Shown piece after piece: positions 12,752 to 26,192 of a stretch of 64,000 nucleotides of DNA. How positions within the stretch are numbered: the stretch's first letter is position 1; the number at the start of each line of letters is the position of its first letter. Below the pieces are notes generated by a model that saw only the letters and a program-made list of their open reading frames with translations, did not search any database and was not told where the DNA came from. Position numbers and translations under genes: made by a program. This DNA comes from Climacteris rufus (Eukaryota; Chordata; Aves; Passeriformes; Climacteridae): assembly GCA_013398175.1 (NCBI GenBank), contig VZRZ01006168.1:625561-689560 (forward strand). The letters are read 5' to 3'.

Positions 12752-14747
12752 GTGCTGTCTCCTGACATAACTGAAAATGTCCTGAAATTATTCTCTACAT
12801 TTCAGTGGATGTCTCCAATACCGGAAGACGACAATAGTTCACAAGACAAGTTTAGAAACTATTGTTTAAAAATGTAAAAAAACGCAACCAAACACACAAA
12901 TAAAATCTCCCAAAAATCAACCAAAGAAAAAGAAAAAGTCCCCTCCATAACTTCTATGATGGGCATGGAAAGAAAGAATCCCAGATACTGAAAGATCAAA
13001 AAGAAGGGAAAGGTACAGACTATTTGGAGAACTATTTCTATATTTCTGAGGTTTCTAATATTTTTTCTTCCAATTTAGTTCTAATTTTCCTTTTCTTCTG
13101 TCCACTTTAGCATACCTGAGCTAGTAAACTGAACAGTTCCACTAACTGTTCATACTATACACTTACAAGCTTTTTCTATTGCTAAGCCCTTTGAACTCCA
13201 TGGAAAGAACACATACTGTGTTGGACATAATTGGTTCATATAAGAACACAGATTGTTTGGATATGCATCTACAATTCTTGGATAGTATTATGCACATCTC
13301 TAAAATCTCTAATGAATAATATTCCATAGCTGCAGAGAGAAAAAAGAGCAAACAAGAAAACCACAACTGTGATGAAGATGTGAACAATAAGAACTTCCAG
13401 CTGGTTACATAGCTTTAGGAAAAGTAGAAATATTAGAGCTAATAGGAAACTATTTGATTAATTTCTGTTGGTCTCAGTTTATCAATTGCCTCTGCATAAA
13501 AACTGTTACATTTTTATTAATTTAAACTGGCCTCCAAAACTAGGTAGAGTCCAAATAAATTTGCTGAGAGCTAAAAAATAGTGCCTTGAAGACATCTGCT
13601 TTCTTTAATTTCTCAGCTACCTACTCTTGTTCATATGAAGACAACTGTTATAGAAAGAAAGAACAAAGTATTTTCCCATAGTTTTCAGCTGTTTGAGCAA
13701 CCTTTAGTACTTCTTTGAAAATGTTTTTTTTGATGGATATGATTTGCTTTGCTTAAATCAATTGCCCTAGATTTATTACCTGTGGGTGTCTCTCCGGATA
13801 TTAACCTCAGTTTATTACAGATAATCATATTCATGTTTTCACTAAGCTAGAATATAGTACCTATGGATTACCCTGACCTTCATAAAATTCATCCAACCAT
13901 ATTCTTGACTTGTGCCCATATAGTAAGGAAAAGAGTGTGTTTCTTATCTTAACATGGAGGTGGATAATTCGTGAAGTAAATAACTTTTGCAAAACCGAAG
14001 TCTCCCATTTGGGTTCACCAAGAAGGGATAGACTGCTAGAATTTACATTATCAGAAAATAGCACTCCATGTTAATGTAATTCATCTCCCTTGCTTTTTTT
14101 ATGAAACTGCCAATGAACTCACTATCTCTGTTTGTGAAGATATTAATATGAAAGTTTGCATCCACCTCCTCTTCTTGGTTTTATTAAATGAAGTTTTTCT
14201 CCATGTATTTTATGTGTTTACCAAAATCAGGGCTTAGAAATAATAGAAAACATATATAATTTTGAAAAATAAGATTACTGACTTGTTATAATTTTGACCA
14301 TTGCAATTTATGCACCTGTTTTCTTATCTTTAATATGCGAAAGCAGAATAATATTTTTATTTTCAGTTTTATTTTTTATTGGTAGTGCACTGTACCGTAC
14401 TACATTGATGCATAACACAAACCTAAGACCAAAAGCTCTGTTTCTACATAGTCAGTAAATTTATATTCTGACTTCTTAAAAATTTAATAACAAAACAGTA
14501 TACCAAAGTCTAATAAGCAGAACTTGAATATTTTATTCAAATAACTTGGGAGAAGCCACTCACGAAGTTTCTTTCCTATGTTTTCAACCTTTCCTTTCAA
14601 ATTTTTGGGTAACAGTTTAACTTATATTTAAAATTCAGAATGTAATTAAAATCTAATAACCCAAGTGTATATATGTTTTCATTGAGGTACTATGCAGAAA
14701 ACTGCTGTTTTTTCTGAATCTTCAGCATCTCTCTTAGGAAAATTTCT
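12752..14747. other. Unique AT-rich sequence, no gene seen
   Basis: No recognisable repeat, RNA gene or exon. Confidence 0.45.
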
Positions 14748-14795
14748 CATAGGATTATCAGTGACTTAGATCATCCAATCCAAATAATGAGTTCT
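14748..14795 (-). mobile_element. CR1 3' end remnant, antisense
   Basis: 'cataggattatcagtgactt' followed by agatcatccaatccaaa resembles the antisense of the CR1 3' tail (catagaatcat... then agatcatc.agtccaacc). It is short and diverged. Confidence 0.4.
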
Positions 14796-16444
14796 AGATC
14801 AGTTTAGTTCATTTTCCAGAATAAAACTTGGCAATTTGGTTGTATCTGTACAAATAAACCACAAGAGAATTATGACTCTAAGCTAAACAGATGACATTTT
14901 GTTCTCAATTGCTCAGTCTATAAGGTATATAGGGATTCCAAGTTGCCTGAAAAATAATCATAAATATTTATTTTGAATAAGACTACAGACTTGATATACC
15001 TGCACATTCTATGTGTCTGAGACAGGAAGAAAAAAATATGTGTTTTGTGGCCTGGGGAAGGGAGTAAGAAAATCATTCTTATGTTCTGTTGTTCCCACAG
15101 AAAGTAATTTGAAGAATTATCACTCTGAGAGTTAATCAACAGTCAATAGAACAGACTTTTCAAAACTGAGAAACTTTGCTCTTCTTCAGAGATAATAATC
15201 AGCATCCTCTATTTTGGCCCCCCAAACTTAGAGGCTAACACATTTTGTCTACTTGAGTAAAATACAGCATTTAGTTGCATGTAATATTACCCCATGGAAA
15301 ATCCTGGTGATTTCTTTCTCTTTTTTAGAAGAAAAAAATTAAAATTCAAACCATTCCCTCACAGATAATAAAACAAAGATATAAGCTTACTGATTAACTG
15401 AACAGTGCCTGAGAGAGTGTGAGTTACAGAATAGGGCTTCCCCTACTTAATAAAGTAAGTTGGTCATGTTGACACTTAGTGGGTATAATGGACCCCATTC
15501 TGCGTTTGTACAATGACAACATCAAGTTTGCTGTTTGCACAGCATCAATCATATATTACACTGCAATACATTTTAGAAATAATTGTAGTTCTTTCTTCGC
15601 ATAGCAGATCATTGTATACTGAAGCATTAATTTCAAAATATAGAGAGGAAACTGGGCAGCAGGCTGTAGGTAACCAAAATGATGGAAGATAGGTGTACAC
15701 AGCTGCCAGGCATATGTAGAAACACTCAGATTTTTGATTCTGCTTTGAGATTCCCAAGGAAATCTGTGATTACTCTTTTTGGGACCAAGGTGCTGTCCTC
15801 TACCTCATTTGGAATGTGTTCATCCCAATCAGTGTTTTGTTGCAATCTACACAGTAATGATAATGCATATATAATACAGAGAAGACATTAGCTAATGACC
15901 TGTGCTATCACCACAGGTACCGTAGTCAGAATCTTGTGCTTCAGGCTTGTGCTTCAGCAGAACTTTAATGAACAGGAGCCTTGATATTACAGTATCATTA
16001 CTTTTATGTGACTGTGTTACTGTAACTTAAATTCATATTTGAGGACAGCCATCACTGTTGGTGTACAGTAAAGGTAGTTGTCACTCTGTGAATGATGGAA
16101 CACTGATCCATACTGCACACAGAAATCTACTCTTGAGAGATGAAAAGTAGAGCTGAGTGCCTACCTTGAAGGGGACTTTACCTTCTCTTGCAAGAAATAT
16201 GTAAGGAAGTTTTGTAATTGCAATTGTAAAATAAGATTAATGGATACACTCAGAGCAAATGAGATTAAATGTGTATGTACAAGAGAGGAAAGATGTGAAA
16301 ATAGATTATATGGAAATGTGACACATATACTTAATATCTGTATAATAAGGCTAGGTTTGAGTGGGGAGGGGAGAGATTTTTGCTACTATTTGGGTTGAAT
16401 TTCTCAAATATCAGTGAAAAATATTTTGTAGAATAAAAAGAATT
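14796..16444. other. Unique AT-rich sequence, no gene seen
   Basis: No feature recognised. Small frames around 15545-15891 overlap on opposite strands and have no motif. Confidence 0.45.
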
Positions 16445-16469
16445 TAAAGGACTTTAAATAAGTCCTTTA
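16445..16469. repeat. Perfect inverted repeat with 9-bp arms
   Basis: taaaggact at 16445-16453 is matched by agtccttta at 16461-16469 with a 7-base loop. A second copy of atttaaagaaat follows downstream. There is no T-run or gene end to make it a terminator, and it is most likely a chance or replication-slippage product in AT-rich DNA. Confidence 0.7.
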
Positions 16470-16975
16470 TTTAAAGAAATCCTTATTTAAAGAAATAAGA
16501 AGGAATATATACACAATAATGTCTGGACAGATCCTTTGCATTGTCTTTCATTCTTTAGAAGGGCACTAAGGAACTCTTAAGTCTTACAGCTCACCTGTGA
16601 ATTAGGTTGGGAATATGTATGGCAACTGAAATAATACTGCCTTTAGGGATGAATACAGCAGCTGCCTGAAGTACTGAACAATATAACATGAAATATGAAA
16701 TGATTTAAAGAAAATTAAAGGGAAAATTCTGAAAGACAGAAAGTAATCAGAAGATTAGAAAATTCACCAGGATGTTCTGTTCCGTATTTCTCTTAAAAAT
16801 GACATGAAAATGTACTTGGCCAGATTTCAGAATTTTATCTTTAATATTTGGGAACAATAGATTTCTTTTATGTAGGACCTTTACCTAGAAGATATTAAAA
16901 TGTCATGTCTATTTTACATAAAACCTGTGGAACTGTAGTGTCTATCCTGAAGTCATCCAGTAGTTGCAGGAACAC

Positions 16976-17020
16976 AGCATACTGGTCCACAGCACACTGG
17001 TCCACAACACACTGGTCCAC
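16976..17020. repeat. 15-bp minisatellite, three units
   Basis: Three adjacent 15-bp units (agcatactggtccac, agcacactggtccac, aacacactggtccac) differ only in their first five bases. It is a small tandem duplication in otherwise unique sequence. Confidence 0.9.
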
Positions 17021-20000
17021 ACGTCTCTGCTCAACACACTGCGCATTTTTTTTTCTATTTCTTACCTAGAATGAAGTACAAGTTCCAGTAGCATCTAACA
17101 TCTGTCTCTAGATAGGGGCTTGTATTTATACCAGCTTGTAGGATAGAATAGCCTTAAGTGACAACCTGTCATTTACATACAGCTACAGTCCAGCTTACTT
17201 TGAGACTTGACAAAACCATAGCACCAAGAGGTACAACCAGGCTTTCTAAGATCAGACAGAAAGCATATGTGACAACTAGACAATATGTCATTTCAAAAAG
17301 TCCATTTGCAGATGAACAATTGCAGATGTGGCCATTAGGAGAAGGATTAAACTTTTGCAAAGTGTCTGTGGAAATTGTTTTCAAGAAGAGAATGCATTTT
17401 TCTCGGTGACTGCAGAACAACATCTTGTTACCTAATGGAAGGGATCAGTGGGCAACCTGCTGACTGAAAGACCTTTTACCAGAATTCGTTATAGACAGAA
17501 AATGTTTTTAGTTGTACATAGTGATTGGCAAAAGAATACAATTTAAAATACTATTTTTAAGCATGGTCCTTCCTTCAAAGGTATGAATAGTTTCCCCAGC
17601 ATAGAAATAACCTCTATGAAATGGACTAAAAAGTGTATTTGAATGAACAGAATACTTAGGGTGACACTACTGAATCTGTTCATATTTCTCTGACAGTTTT
17701 CAGGTCTTTGGAATAATATTACTTTCTCCTCTTTTTGATCAAACTGCACCATGCAGAGCAGGAGATACTCCTGCTGTAAGAGAGAATATGATGGTTGAGA
17801 AATGAATTTATTTTACTTTAAGATGATTTTCAACTGCCTGCCCATAATACTTCCTCAACTGCACTATTCAAAACAAACCTATCCAAGAAAATCCTTTTTG
17901 AAACTGTGCATATGAATATAGAGTACAATTCCTGTTTTGACAGAAACTGTAGCACATTTAGAAGACAGTACAGTGTGTATTGAACTTAAAGGCAAACAGA
18001 TTGATGGGCTGGAATTAGAATTTATAACAATTGAAACCTGCATTTTTTTTTCCTGACCTAATAATTAATTTCTAAATCATTGCTTCATATCTCAGTATCT
18101 CACTTACAGGATTTTTTTCCTCTGAGAAGTTTTATCTTGCTCAGAGATGCCATATAAGATCAGCTGTTAAACACCTCCACAGCTGCAGCAGCAACAACTC
18201 TATAATCTTCTTTGGATAGATTTTTGAAATTCGTTACTTGGTCCATAATTATAGGTAGGAAGCCAGTCTTTGTCTTTTACCACAGACGAGTCCAACAAAG
18301 ATCCTTCAAGTCTCAGATTCCATATTTAGTACTTGTGCTCCCTAATCTATGAATGTGCAGGAAAGCTGCATTGCCTTATCATGCTTCAGCAGGGAACTGG
18401 AGCACTAGAACTTTCTAAGAAGTGGATAATTTTAAAGTTAAGCAAATACCTGAGTGATTATAATCTTACTTTATTTTTCACACCTAGGCTTTTTGTATGT
18501 TGTGATCCAGTCATGGAGGATACCTCTGTCCTCAGCAGAGGGAGATTAATACCTGCCCAGCATTGTTCAGACTATGGTAAGAGAGGTGCCCAAGATAATG
18601 AGGGGTGTTGCTTTTTTTTGGTGATTACTGAAAGAATCCCACTATGTAAGATGATTTCCACCGATGTTGGCTTATGGTATATTTATTTTCAGACTGCATT
18701 TCATCATGTTGGATGAATAAATGCATCTCTTTCCTTCTACTAATGGTTACTCTGGCCATGATTATTACCCTGCTTCTTTGATAAGGTGTATTTTAATCTA
18801 TATATCAACCTTAAGCTTTCTCCATTTGAAATCTATTCACAAATCTGCACATAGATTACCAGTTTTTCCTCCTTTAGAGCTCACTGACTCAGCCTTGACT
18901 CTCATAATATTTTAGCTTTTGCTTACAAGTTCCACTCCTGTTAATTACCAGTTTTAACAAGTTTCAAAGAGTCAAAGTCTTTATACAACTATAAGCAAAT
19001 CTTGTATTTCCATCTTTACAGAAAAAAACCTTGAAATCACTATTCCTACCTGTTCCTGCCACTGTCTCGGTGCAAAAACATGCACATGAGTGTTCCATTT
19101 ATGATGAATCACCGAGGATTTTTAACATATGAGGATATCATTTGGAGATAGAACTTTGAACCCTATCAACAAGCTTAAACTACAAGACCCAGTTTGGTAA
19201 GACTTTTATCCTTGTCATGACACAAGACACAAAAAAATGTAACTTCATGCCATTGAAATTTCTCAGTGTTGACTACTGCTGGCAGTAGTTACAGCAGTGG
19301 CCTCTAGTCTAACTCATCTTTCCAGGACTGCAAAGGTGATGCCAAAAGGATTTTTGCTTTCTCATTTTGCTTTTTCATTTTGCTTTTTCAATTCCCTATG
19401 TAGAACCCCTGTAACTTTCCACTGCCATTGTTTAGAGACTTGTAGATAATAGGAACCTGTACCCCAGTCATAAGACTATCCCTACGTTATCCCTTAGCAT
19501 CCCTGAAAAAAGAACATTCCATCTCCTACGACAGTTGAAACACGAAAGTTGTAGAAAATAGCCATAGTCCAATAGCCATCTAACACATACTCACACCCCT
19601 CTCTAATTGGGAGGTTTTTGTCAACCATACTAATTCATAAAACTTACTATAATTATGAGAACATGAGTGTGTGGACAGGGACATTTTGTCCATCTCTCTT
19701 GGAGCCTTTGTTTGCAGCCAGCATGGGGAGGAACTGCCCATCCCCGCTGTGGCTCAGATATGGATGTCTGCTGAATCATTGAATAAAGGTATATTGTTTT
19801 CCCCTTCCCCCTTAACTGTGTCTCCAGCTTCTGTTTTCCCCCAGCTTCAAAGGTACTACTGGAAGTAGAAAAGTACTTGAGGAAAAAAGTGAAAAATTAA
19901 AGCTCATCAGAAGAAAATCTTACGAATTTGGTGAAGACAACCTGTTGGAGAGGTGGATATTTGACCACTTCTAGCTTACTTGTCCTGTAACTACTCATTG

Positions 20001-21264
20001 AAGGCAATGGTCTTCCTTAAGCTGTTCAGCATTTAAGAGACAAATATTAATATCTAATCACAATTCTTCACAATTGTTTTCAAGGCTAAGTATAAAAGGA
20101 AGGAAACTGTTTCTCATATTTAAATTCACATATAATTTATAGATTGTGAAAAAAATGGTTACCAGATGTGCAGTAGATATTTTGAATTACATTTCCACTG
20201 TGTCCCTGAGTAAATACTAAGCATTCATAAGTGGCTGTAAGCCATGAGTATCAATAAGTAACCTTTCCAATGGCCACATGAACACTATTAAAATATTTAC
20301 TTATAGTTTTCTGCATGTTATACACTGTTCAAAGACAAAATTCTAAACCAGCATGTAATGGTAAAAATAATTTTGTTTTAAACTTGAGGGAAACTGAAAA
20401 AGTTAAAATTGAAAAATAAAAACATTCACATTTATATGTTGACAATATTGACACAGACTTCATTTATTTCCTGAAACTTTGATAGTATGGTGATTTTAGT
20501 CTTGTTGTGAATGTAAAATAATCACAAAGAAGAAATGGAGTTTTTTCATGATAGCCCACCAGAACTATGCAGACAGCAGGAAATAAATCCAGTGTACAAA
20601 TTATGTATTTGAATATCAATCAAAAAAGTTTAATCAAAAAACTATGTAGAAAGAAACATGAAATTAAAAAATGGGGGGGGGAGGAGAAAGCAATGAACTG
20701 CACACAGCTTCTCCTTTCAATCAAGTTACTTCCGTTGAACAAGTCAACAATCGGCAGAGCTGCCATATTTATCTACATATTTACTTATTACCCTCAGAAA
20801 ACCAAGTTACTGCAACTTGGCTGAACAGCAGGGAAATCTCTCTCCCTTGTATCAGAGTAATGAGGCTCCTATATTGACCCAAAGACACTTGACACCAAAT
20901 TGCTTTGCAGATGAGTTCCCCACTTCTATATTTCTATTAAAAATGTATGTCCAGCAAAGCAAGAAAATGCAGCCTATTTCTGACCAAAGAAGAATAAGTA
21001 CTTTTATCTTTGATGTTCCAGTTTCTAAATGCATTTTCCTCTAACACTTTCTTTAAAATTCTCTTTCATGATAATCAATATTTCAAAATAACTTAGTCCA
21101 CATCTAAAATTTGGAACTTGCAGAGATCTGACAGAATTACTAGTACCAGAGTAGCACACAGTAGCTGCCTTTAATGTCTATGTGAGCACAATTATTTCAT
21201 GTGCCTATTATGGAAATTATTTTCATTAAATAAAGGAAAATCAGACTTCTCAGTATAAATGAAA
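17021..21264. other. Unique AT-rich sequence, no gene seen
   Basis: The largest frame is 127 codons at 18333-18716 (plus). It lacks any motif I recognise, and no splice-site context or conserved neighbour supports it. Frames at 17158-17423 occur on both strands over the same bases. A run of eight G lies near 20673. I see no repeat family. Confidence 0.45.
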
Positions 21265-21360
21265 TTAAATGAAATGAAATTGATAAAATAAAATAAAATA
21301 AACAAAACAAAATAAAATAAAACAAAACAAAAAACAAAATAAAATAAAATAAAATAAAAA
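21265..21360. repeat. AAAAT / AAAAC low-complexity array
   Basis: Imperfect tandem AAAAT units mixed with AAAAC units. The opposite strand reads as a run of phenylalanine-rich codons, which explains the minus-strand frame over 21265-21525. Confidence 0.95.
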
Positions 21361-21994
21361 TACTATCATGTTCCTGAATTTTGTTGTCTTGAGAATGGAC
21401 ACATAAAGACTGGTACTTTTTTCTCCATTGCTGAGCAGGTGTGTTTTAGAGAAAGCTAAATTACCTGAGAAGATGAGAAATAAGACACAAATGACACCTT
21501 CCTGATTCACATAGAAGCACAACACTTGGCTTTTTGATGTGAAATAAATAGGTAAAGAAATATGAGACTAAGTGAAATTGCTGCCTGCATTACATCTGGT
21601 ATTATATCTGAGAGCTGGAGTTAATCTGTGCATATGAATTGCACATGTTTGTATATGTATTCAAGCTTCCTTTGGGGGAAAAGATAAGTGATAATAGTTC
21701 ATGAAAACAGTCTGATTACATTCAGAGGGACACACTCGTTTGCACCAGAGGAACACTCCATTATTTTTGCACTGTATTGTTAATTTAATCTTCAGAAGTG
21801 GTTATTCATTCTTTTCTGCACCTCTAAGAGATTTTAAAGTATTTTCTTTACGTAATATATTGTACAGCCCATAGTAAAAGATTAAAAAAAAAGACAAGCC
21901 AGCTTGTACACACTCATTTGAAAGTACTCAAGGATTTATTTCTGCAAAGGCAATAAGTTTTCAGCTTCCCTGAACACCAATATGAGTTGATAAC
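21361..21994. other. Unique AT-rich sequence, no gene seen
   Basis: No feature recognised. Confidence 0.4.
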
Positions 21995-22535
21995 TGTATT
22001 GGGTCTGGCTGAGCTGGAGTTCATTTTTCCCACAGCAGCGCTCACAGTGCTGTGCTTTGCATTGGTAGCTGGAAAGGAGTTGATAACACACCAGTGTTTT
22101 GGCTGCTGCTGGGCAGGGCTGGCACAGCACCAGCGCTGTCTCCCAACACCCCATCCCCATCAAGGGTCCGAGAGTGGACAAGATCCCGGGAGGGGACACA
22201 ACCAGGCCAGCTGACCCAAATTAACCAAAGGGCTCTTCCATACCAAATGACATCAGCTCAGGTGTAAAAGCTAAGGGAAAGAGGACTTGGAAGGGACATT
22301 TGTTATTTACGTGTTAGTCTTCTGGAGCACCTGCTGCATGTGCTGAAGCCCTGCTTCCTGGGAAGTGGATGGACATCACTTGCTGATGGGAAGTAGAGAG
22401 TTTTTTTTTCTTCTTTGCTTATGCAGGTGCAAATTTTCACTTTGCTTTTACTAAACAGCCTTATCTCAACCTGTGAGCTGTTTTCCATCCTATTTTCTCT
22501 GCCGTCTCCAGCTGGGAAAGGGAGTTAGGCTTTTA
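21995..22535 (+). mobile_element. ERVL-like avian LTR, plus strand, 3' end lost
   Basis: The start tgtattgggtctggctgagc, the block gataacacaccagtgttttgg, then ggggacacaaccaggccagctgaccc, ttccataccaaatgac and the pattern cctgctt.cctgg...tgatgggaagtag match, in order, an LTR type common in songbird genomes. I recognise this from memory of that family, not from a search. A TATA-like tgtaaaag is at 22263-22270. The poly(A) region has decayed (ttactaaacagccttatctcaacc). The final U5 part that such LTRs carry after the gggag segment is not seen, so the copy is 3'-truncated or eroded. No target duplication was found. Confidence 0.75.
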
Positions 22536-25500
22536 TTTTTGTTCCATGAACTTAAATTAAAAAAAAAAACGTATTTCAGATTTGCACAAAAAATGGCAAG
22601 GAGATGCTGAGGAGGAATCAGATATGATTTGTGGCATTTTTTCTCCCTCTTTCTGTTTGCAATAATCAAATAAAAGGTTCAGAGGAATACAAAAAACACT
22701 GAAAGGAAAAAATACCTAAACATTTAAATGCAGAATCATCTGCTTCCATGAGCCACTTATGCAACTCCACTGTGGGCCTATCCTTCCATCTTGGAATCAC
22801 TAGGAGTTTTGTCATCAGTTTCAACAAATGCAACATCAGAGCCTTAATTGCAGCAACAAAAACAGACACAAATTTTCTTCAATAATTTTATAGTGAGGAC
22901 AATTATGCCATTCCACTGAATATGACTCATTATAGACCTAAATGACAAAACTATAAACATTTCTTAATACCATGTTATTGCAAACTAGCATAAAGTGTTT
23001 GTTAACAAAAAATACTTAATGCTAGTGATAGATTTCTCATCATACATTGAAACATCTCATGTAGCAGTCCTGCCCAAATTATCACCTCTGCATTGTGACA
23101 TTTTTCATTTCCGCAAATATTTGCATACAAGTAGCAATTTCTGTTGCAAATGGGAAGCAAAAAGGCTTGTCTTAGAAATACGGACTTCACATTATGCCTA
23201 AATATGAATTCAGAAACCTTGTTGCATCTGGATTTGTATATTTATGTTTGAGTCTTTGCTGATAAAATGGTCTGATCCTGCCCTCACTGCACAACCAATC
23301 CCTTAACACACAATGCTCCACATGCACTACATTTTTCCAGTGTTTATTATATTAAATTTCTGAGAAGAAATACATAAGATGTATTAATAAAGGATAATGA
23401 TGACTTAAATATGAGCTTTGAAGGTTATTTCTCTTTCATACCTGGATTTGCAGAATTTTGTAATTAGAAACAATGAAAAAAATTTCCTTTACAGTACAAG
23501 AGTACTCCCTGTCTTCAAATTCAGTGCTAAAATAATTTCCTTTCATTTTAATTCTTTTTTAGCAATATCCACAAACATGACATTAAGGCAAATTTAGAGC
23601 AGCATCACTTTTGGTTACAGTTTCTCAGAACTAGTATAAATGCCAATTTAAAAAGAAGCAACAAACCAAAACTATTCATTTTTTAGAAAGAAAATTATAA
23701 CAAATGCCTGTCAGGACTTTTCCTAGTAACAGTTCTTTGTTTTTCTTACTGAAGAAAAACTTGAGAAAGAGGTGGAAGCTGCAGAAATTAATAAAAACTT
23801 GATTTTCTATGAACTATTTCTTGTTAGTTCAATGAACTAACAATTTTGTTTCAATTTAAATGGAAGAAACAACTTTGGATATACAGATAAATTCCAGAAA
23901 TTAAAGGAAAAATATTTCAAGAACCAGGGAGAAAAATATTAATAGGGCTCTCCCAGTTATGGTTACAAATTATCTTCTGCCTCAGCCAGAATTTCCATTA
24001 GTTTCATTTAGAACAATTCAGTTGTTAGATGAAGATCATAGGAGACTTGGTCCTAACGTGAAGGCCCATTAAAAAATGCACTTTCTAGAATGCTAATAGG
24101 AAGCATATAAATAGATCATTAAACTATTCATTATCTAAAAGTGGAATTCTCCATACTGACTTTGACACTCCCACAAGTCAGGTAGTGACTGGGGTACTAC
24201 AAGAGAGAATAGAAATAATTCCCATTGAACAGTGGCTCATGGAATTTCTAATAGTCAGCATTTGTCCTCTGCGAATTAGAGTCCTTCATGGTGACTCAGA
24301 AAACTAGACAGATTTAACATGCACTTCCCTATCTGCTGGTAGATGTATATGCTTCTTTCAATGTAATTTAAAGCAATATGAAATATTGTACAATTGCATC
24401 AATATTTTCAGTAAACCAATCCTTTTCTCTACTCATTTTCACCCTATTCCCCTTTGTATTGCTAGCTCTCCAGATTTAAAATGTTCATATCCAGGGTTAC
24501 TGATTATTTATTTTTCTTTGCTACTACTAGAACAATGTTCATTCAAATGACAGGTCAGGAGACCAGTTCATTTTTGCCTCTATACTTTTTGGGCCATAGA
24601 ACTGTCATGGATATTATATAAATAGAAGAACTTACCAGGCGTGAAGTGCTGTAGTGCTCATACTTTTGTGATTAGCAGTGTGTAATTTACTGTGTTACAT
24701 TTTAGGTGATTCACACCATCTATCTGCTACTAGAACTACCTTGAACCATCTCTGGGAAATTTCAGGTGTTTGGTATTTTTATTGTTTTGATTAGAAGCAA
24801 AATGTCAATTCTTAACTTTTATCAAGGAAGTAAATTCTGAAGTTCGAGAGCATTTACAGGATTGATTCTACTATATCTCCCTGTCCATAGACTTCCAAAG
24901 GAAATAAACCGCTGGGCTAAAACCAGATTGTTGGCAAAGAAAGGGTTTGAAGAGGAATTCATTGAATAAAAATGAAGAGTGACAATTAGGTCTGAGCTGG
25001 TAATGGCAACAAAAGCCACATTTGTCAGACAATTCACCATGCTGGCTTCCAAAGAAGAAGAAAGTCTATGTGCTTTAGTCTCACCATCCTGTGAGCTTCT
25101 GAGAACAGAGCAGTGGTGTCTCAGCAACCTGTCTGCAGGAGGATGGGGACCCGAGGAGATGGGAAGACAATGTGTGCTCTCTGCAATACTGGGGTGCTTT
25201 GTCCCTGTAAACCCACAAGGCTAAGAAACCAAGAATCTGGGTGCCAGGCTGTCCTGCTCTCCTAAGTCACAGTTTCTATGCCAGACTTGGGGCAGCTTGC
25301 CCTTTTCTTGGCTTTTGGAATTTCATTGAAAATCATGACAGTTTCGGCTCCAGTGGTTCTCCATTCCCTGGTGCTGCTGTAAAAAAAGGGCTCAACCTGC
25401 ATGGGATGTGGATGTGCTGTAGTAGCCAGCTACTGAATCTGGCTTTCCAGGTCAAGTTGAAAATTTGTACTTCCAGCTCTGTACTTCATTTTCATTACTC

Positions 25501-25664
25501 ATATAAATCTTACCTGCCAATTCTTATCTATTTTAGTTCTGTCCACCCACATGCCTAGAACAGGTGGCATCTCCAGAGGTTGGTGGCACCTCCTAAAAGG
25601 GTGGTGCAGAATGTTGTGAGGGATACTGTATCTATCCTCTTGGAATCATCATCACGACAGTCAC
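22536..25664. other. Unique sequence, no gene seen
   Basis: AT-rich DNA without a recognisable repeat. 24980-25440 is less AT-rich and carries overlapping frames on both strands (24822-25127 minus, 24979-25224 plus, 25241-25558 plus), none with a motif I know. Confidence 0.45.
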
Positions 25665-25798
25665 TGTTGCGGTCCTCTGGGCATGGCTTGCGACCAGCCC
25701 GTTCCCGCTGGGCCGGGGCCGGGGGGTGCCGGTCCTTTTTCCCCCCGCGCGGCAGCTGCTGGCTCGGCAGGGGCTGTCCCCGCCCAGGGGAACAGCTC

Positions 25799-25916
25799 AT
25801 TGGTTCCCATGCCAGCTGCAGACAGTCGGCTCATTGGTCGGCACCCCTGTCAATCATTGTGGTCCTCCTCAGTGATTGGCTCTCCCAACTGCCCTCCCCT
25901 CGCCTCTGTTTTATAA
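25799..25916 (+). promoter_or_regulatory. LTR promoter: three CCAAT boxes (inverted) and TATA box
   Basis: ATTGG occurs at 25799-25803, 25833-25837 and 25875-25879, evenly spaced at 34 and 42 bases. It is followed by ttttataa at 25909-25916. Evenly spaced inverted CCAAT boxes are classic NF-Y sites in LTR and cellular promoters. Transcription would be expected to start about 25-30 bases after the TATA box, near 25940. Confidence 0.65.
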
Positions 25917-25965
25917 CACGCCCCAATCTCCATTTTGGCCGTCTTCTCTGCACGGTGAACCAGTG

Positions 25966-25971
25966 AATAAA
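25966..25971 (+). promoter_or_regulatory. LTR poly(A) signal AATAAA
   Basis: Canonical AATAAA 50 bases downstream of the TATA box. Its position implies a short R region, as in many beta-retrovirus-like LTRs. Confidence 0.6.
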
Positions 25972-26192
25972 GTCCTGCTGGCAATAAGCAGAAAAGAACC
26001 CTTTCTCATCTCTTTGCTTCCCTGCATAAATTAAACCGCTGTGCGTGAGCTAAGCCTAGATCTGCGGGAGTCTTGATGCACGGCTCGCCTCCAGATCGGA
26101 GACTAGATAAGGCCTAAGTCTCTTTCTTAAGGAAAATGAGACCAATGCAAGAGACTCCGAGTTACTCACGCTTTCTACCCGCGACAAGTCAC

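Larger units (their letters stand above)
25665..26186 (+). mobile_element. Young-looking solo ERV LTR, 522 bp, perfect 6-bp target duplication
   Basis: The element starts TGTTGCGGTC, ends CCCGCGACA and has agtcac immediately on both sides (25659-25664 and 26187-26192). TGT...ACA ends with a 6-bp duplication fit a beta-retrovirus-like (ERVK-type) LTR. U3 is GC- and CpG-rich, with three inverted CCAAT boxes, a TATA box and an AATAAA signal in the right order; U5 is about 200 bases. Many CpGs survive, unlike in the rest of the window, which suggests a recent insertion or absence of methylation decay. No internal retroviral genes adjoin it, so it is a solo LTR. The 128-codon frame starting at 25580 is just GC-rich LTR sequence. 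Confidence 0.9.

Noticed and set aside
16445..16469. Hairpin considered as a transcription terminator
   Set aside because: This is vertebrate-type DNA with no gene end nearby, and the arms are AT-rich chance palindromes.
18333..18716. 127-codon plus frame
   Set aside because: No motif and no supporting context. This length is expected by chance in 64 kb read in six frames.
25580..25966. 128-codon plus frame
   Set aside because: It crosses the LTR boundary at 25665, so it joins host flank and LTR U3, and it has no domain.
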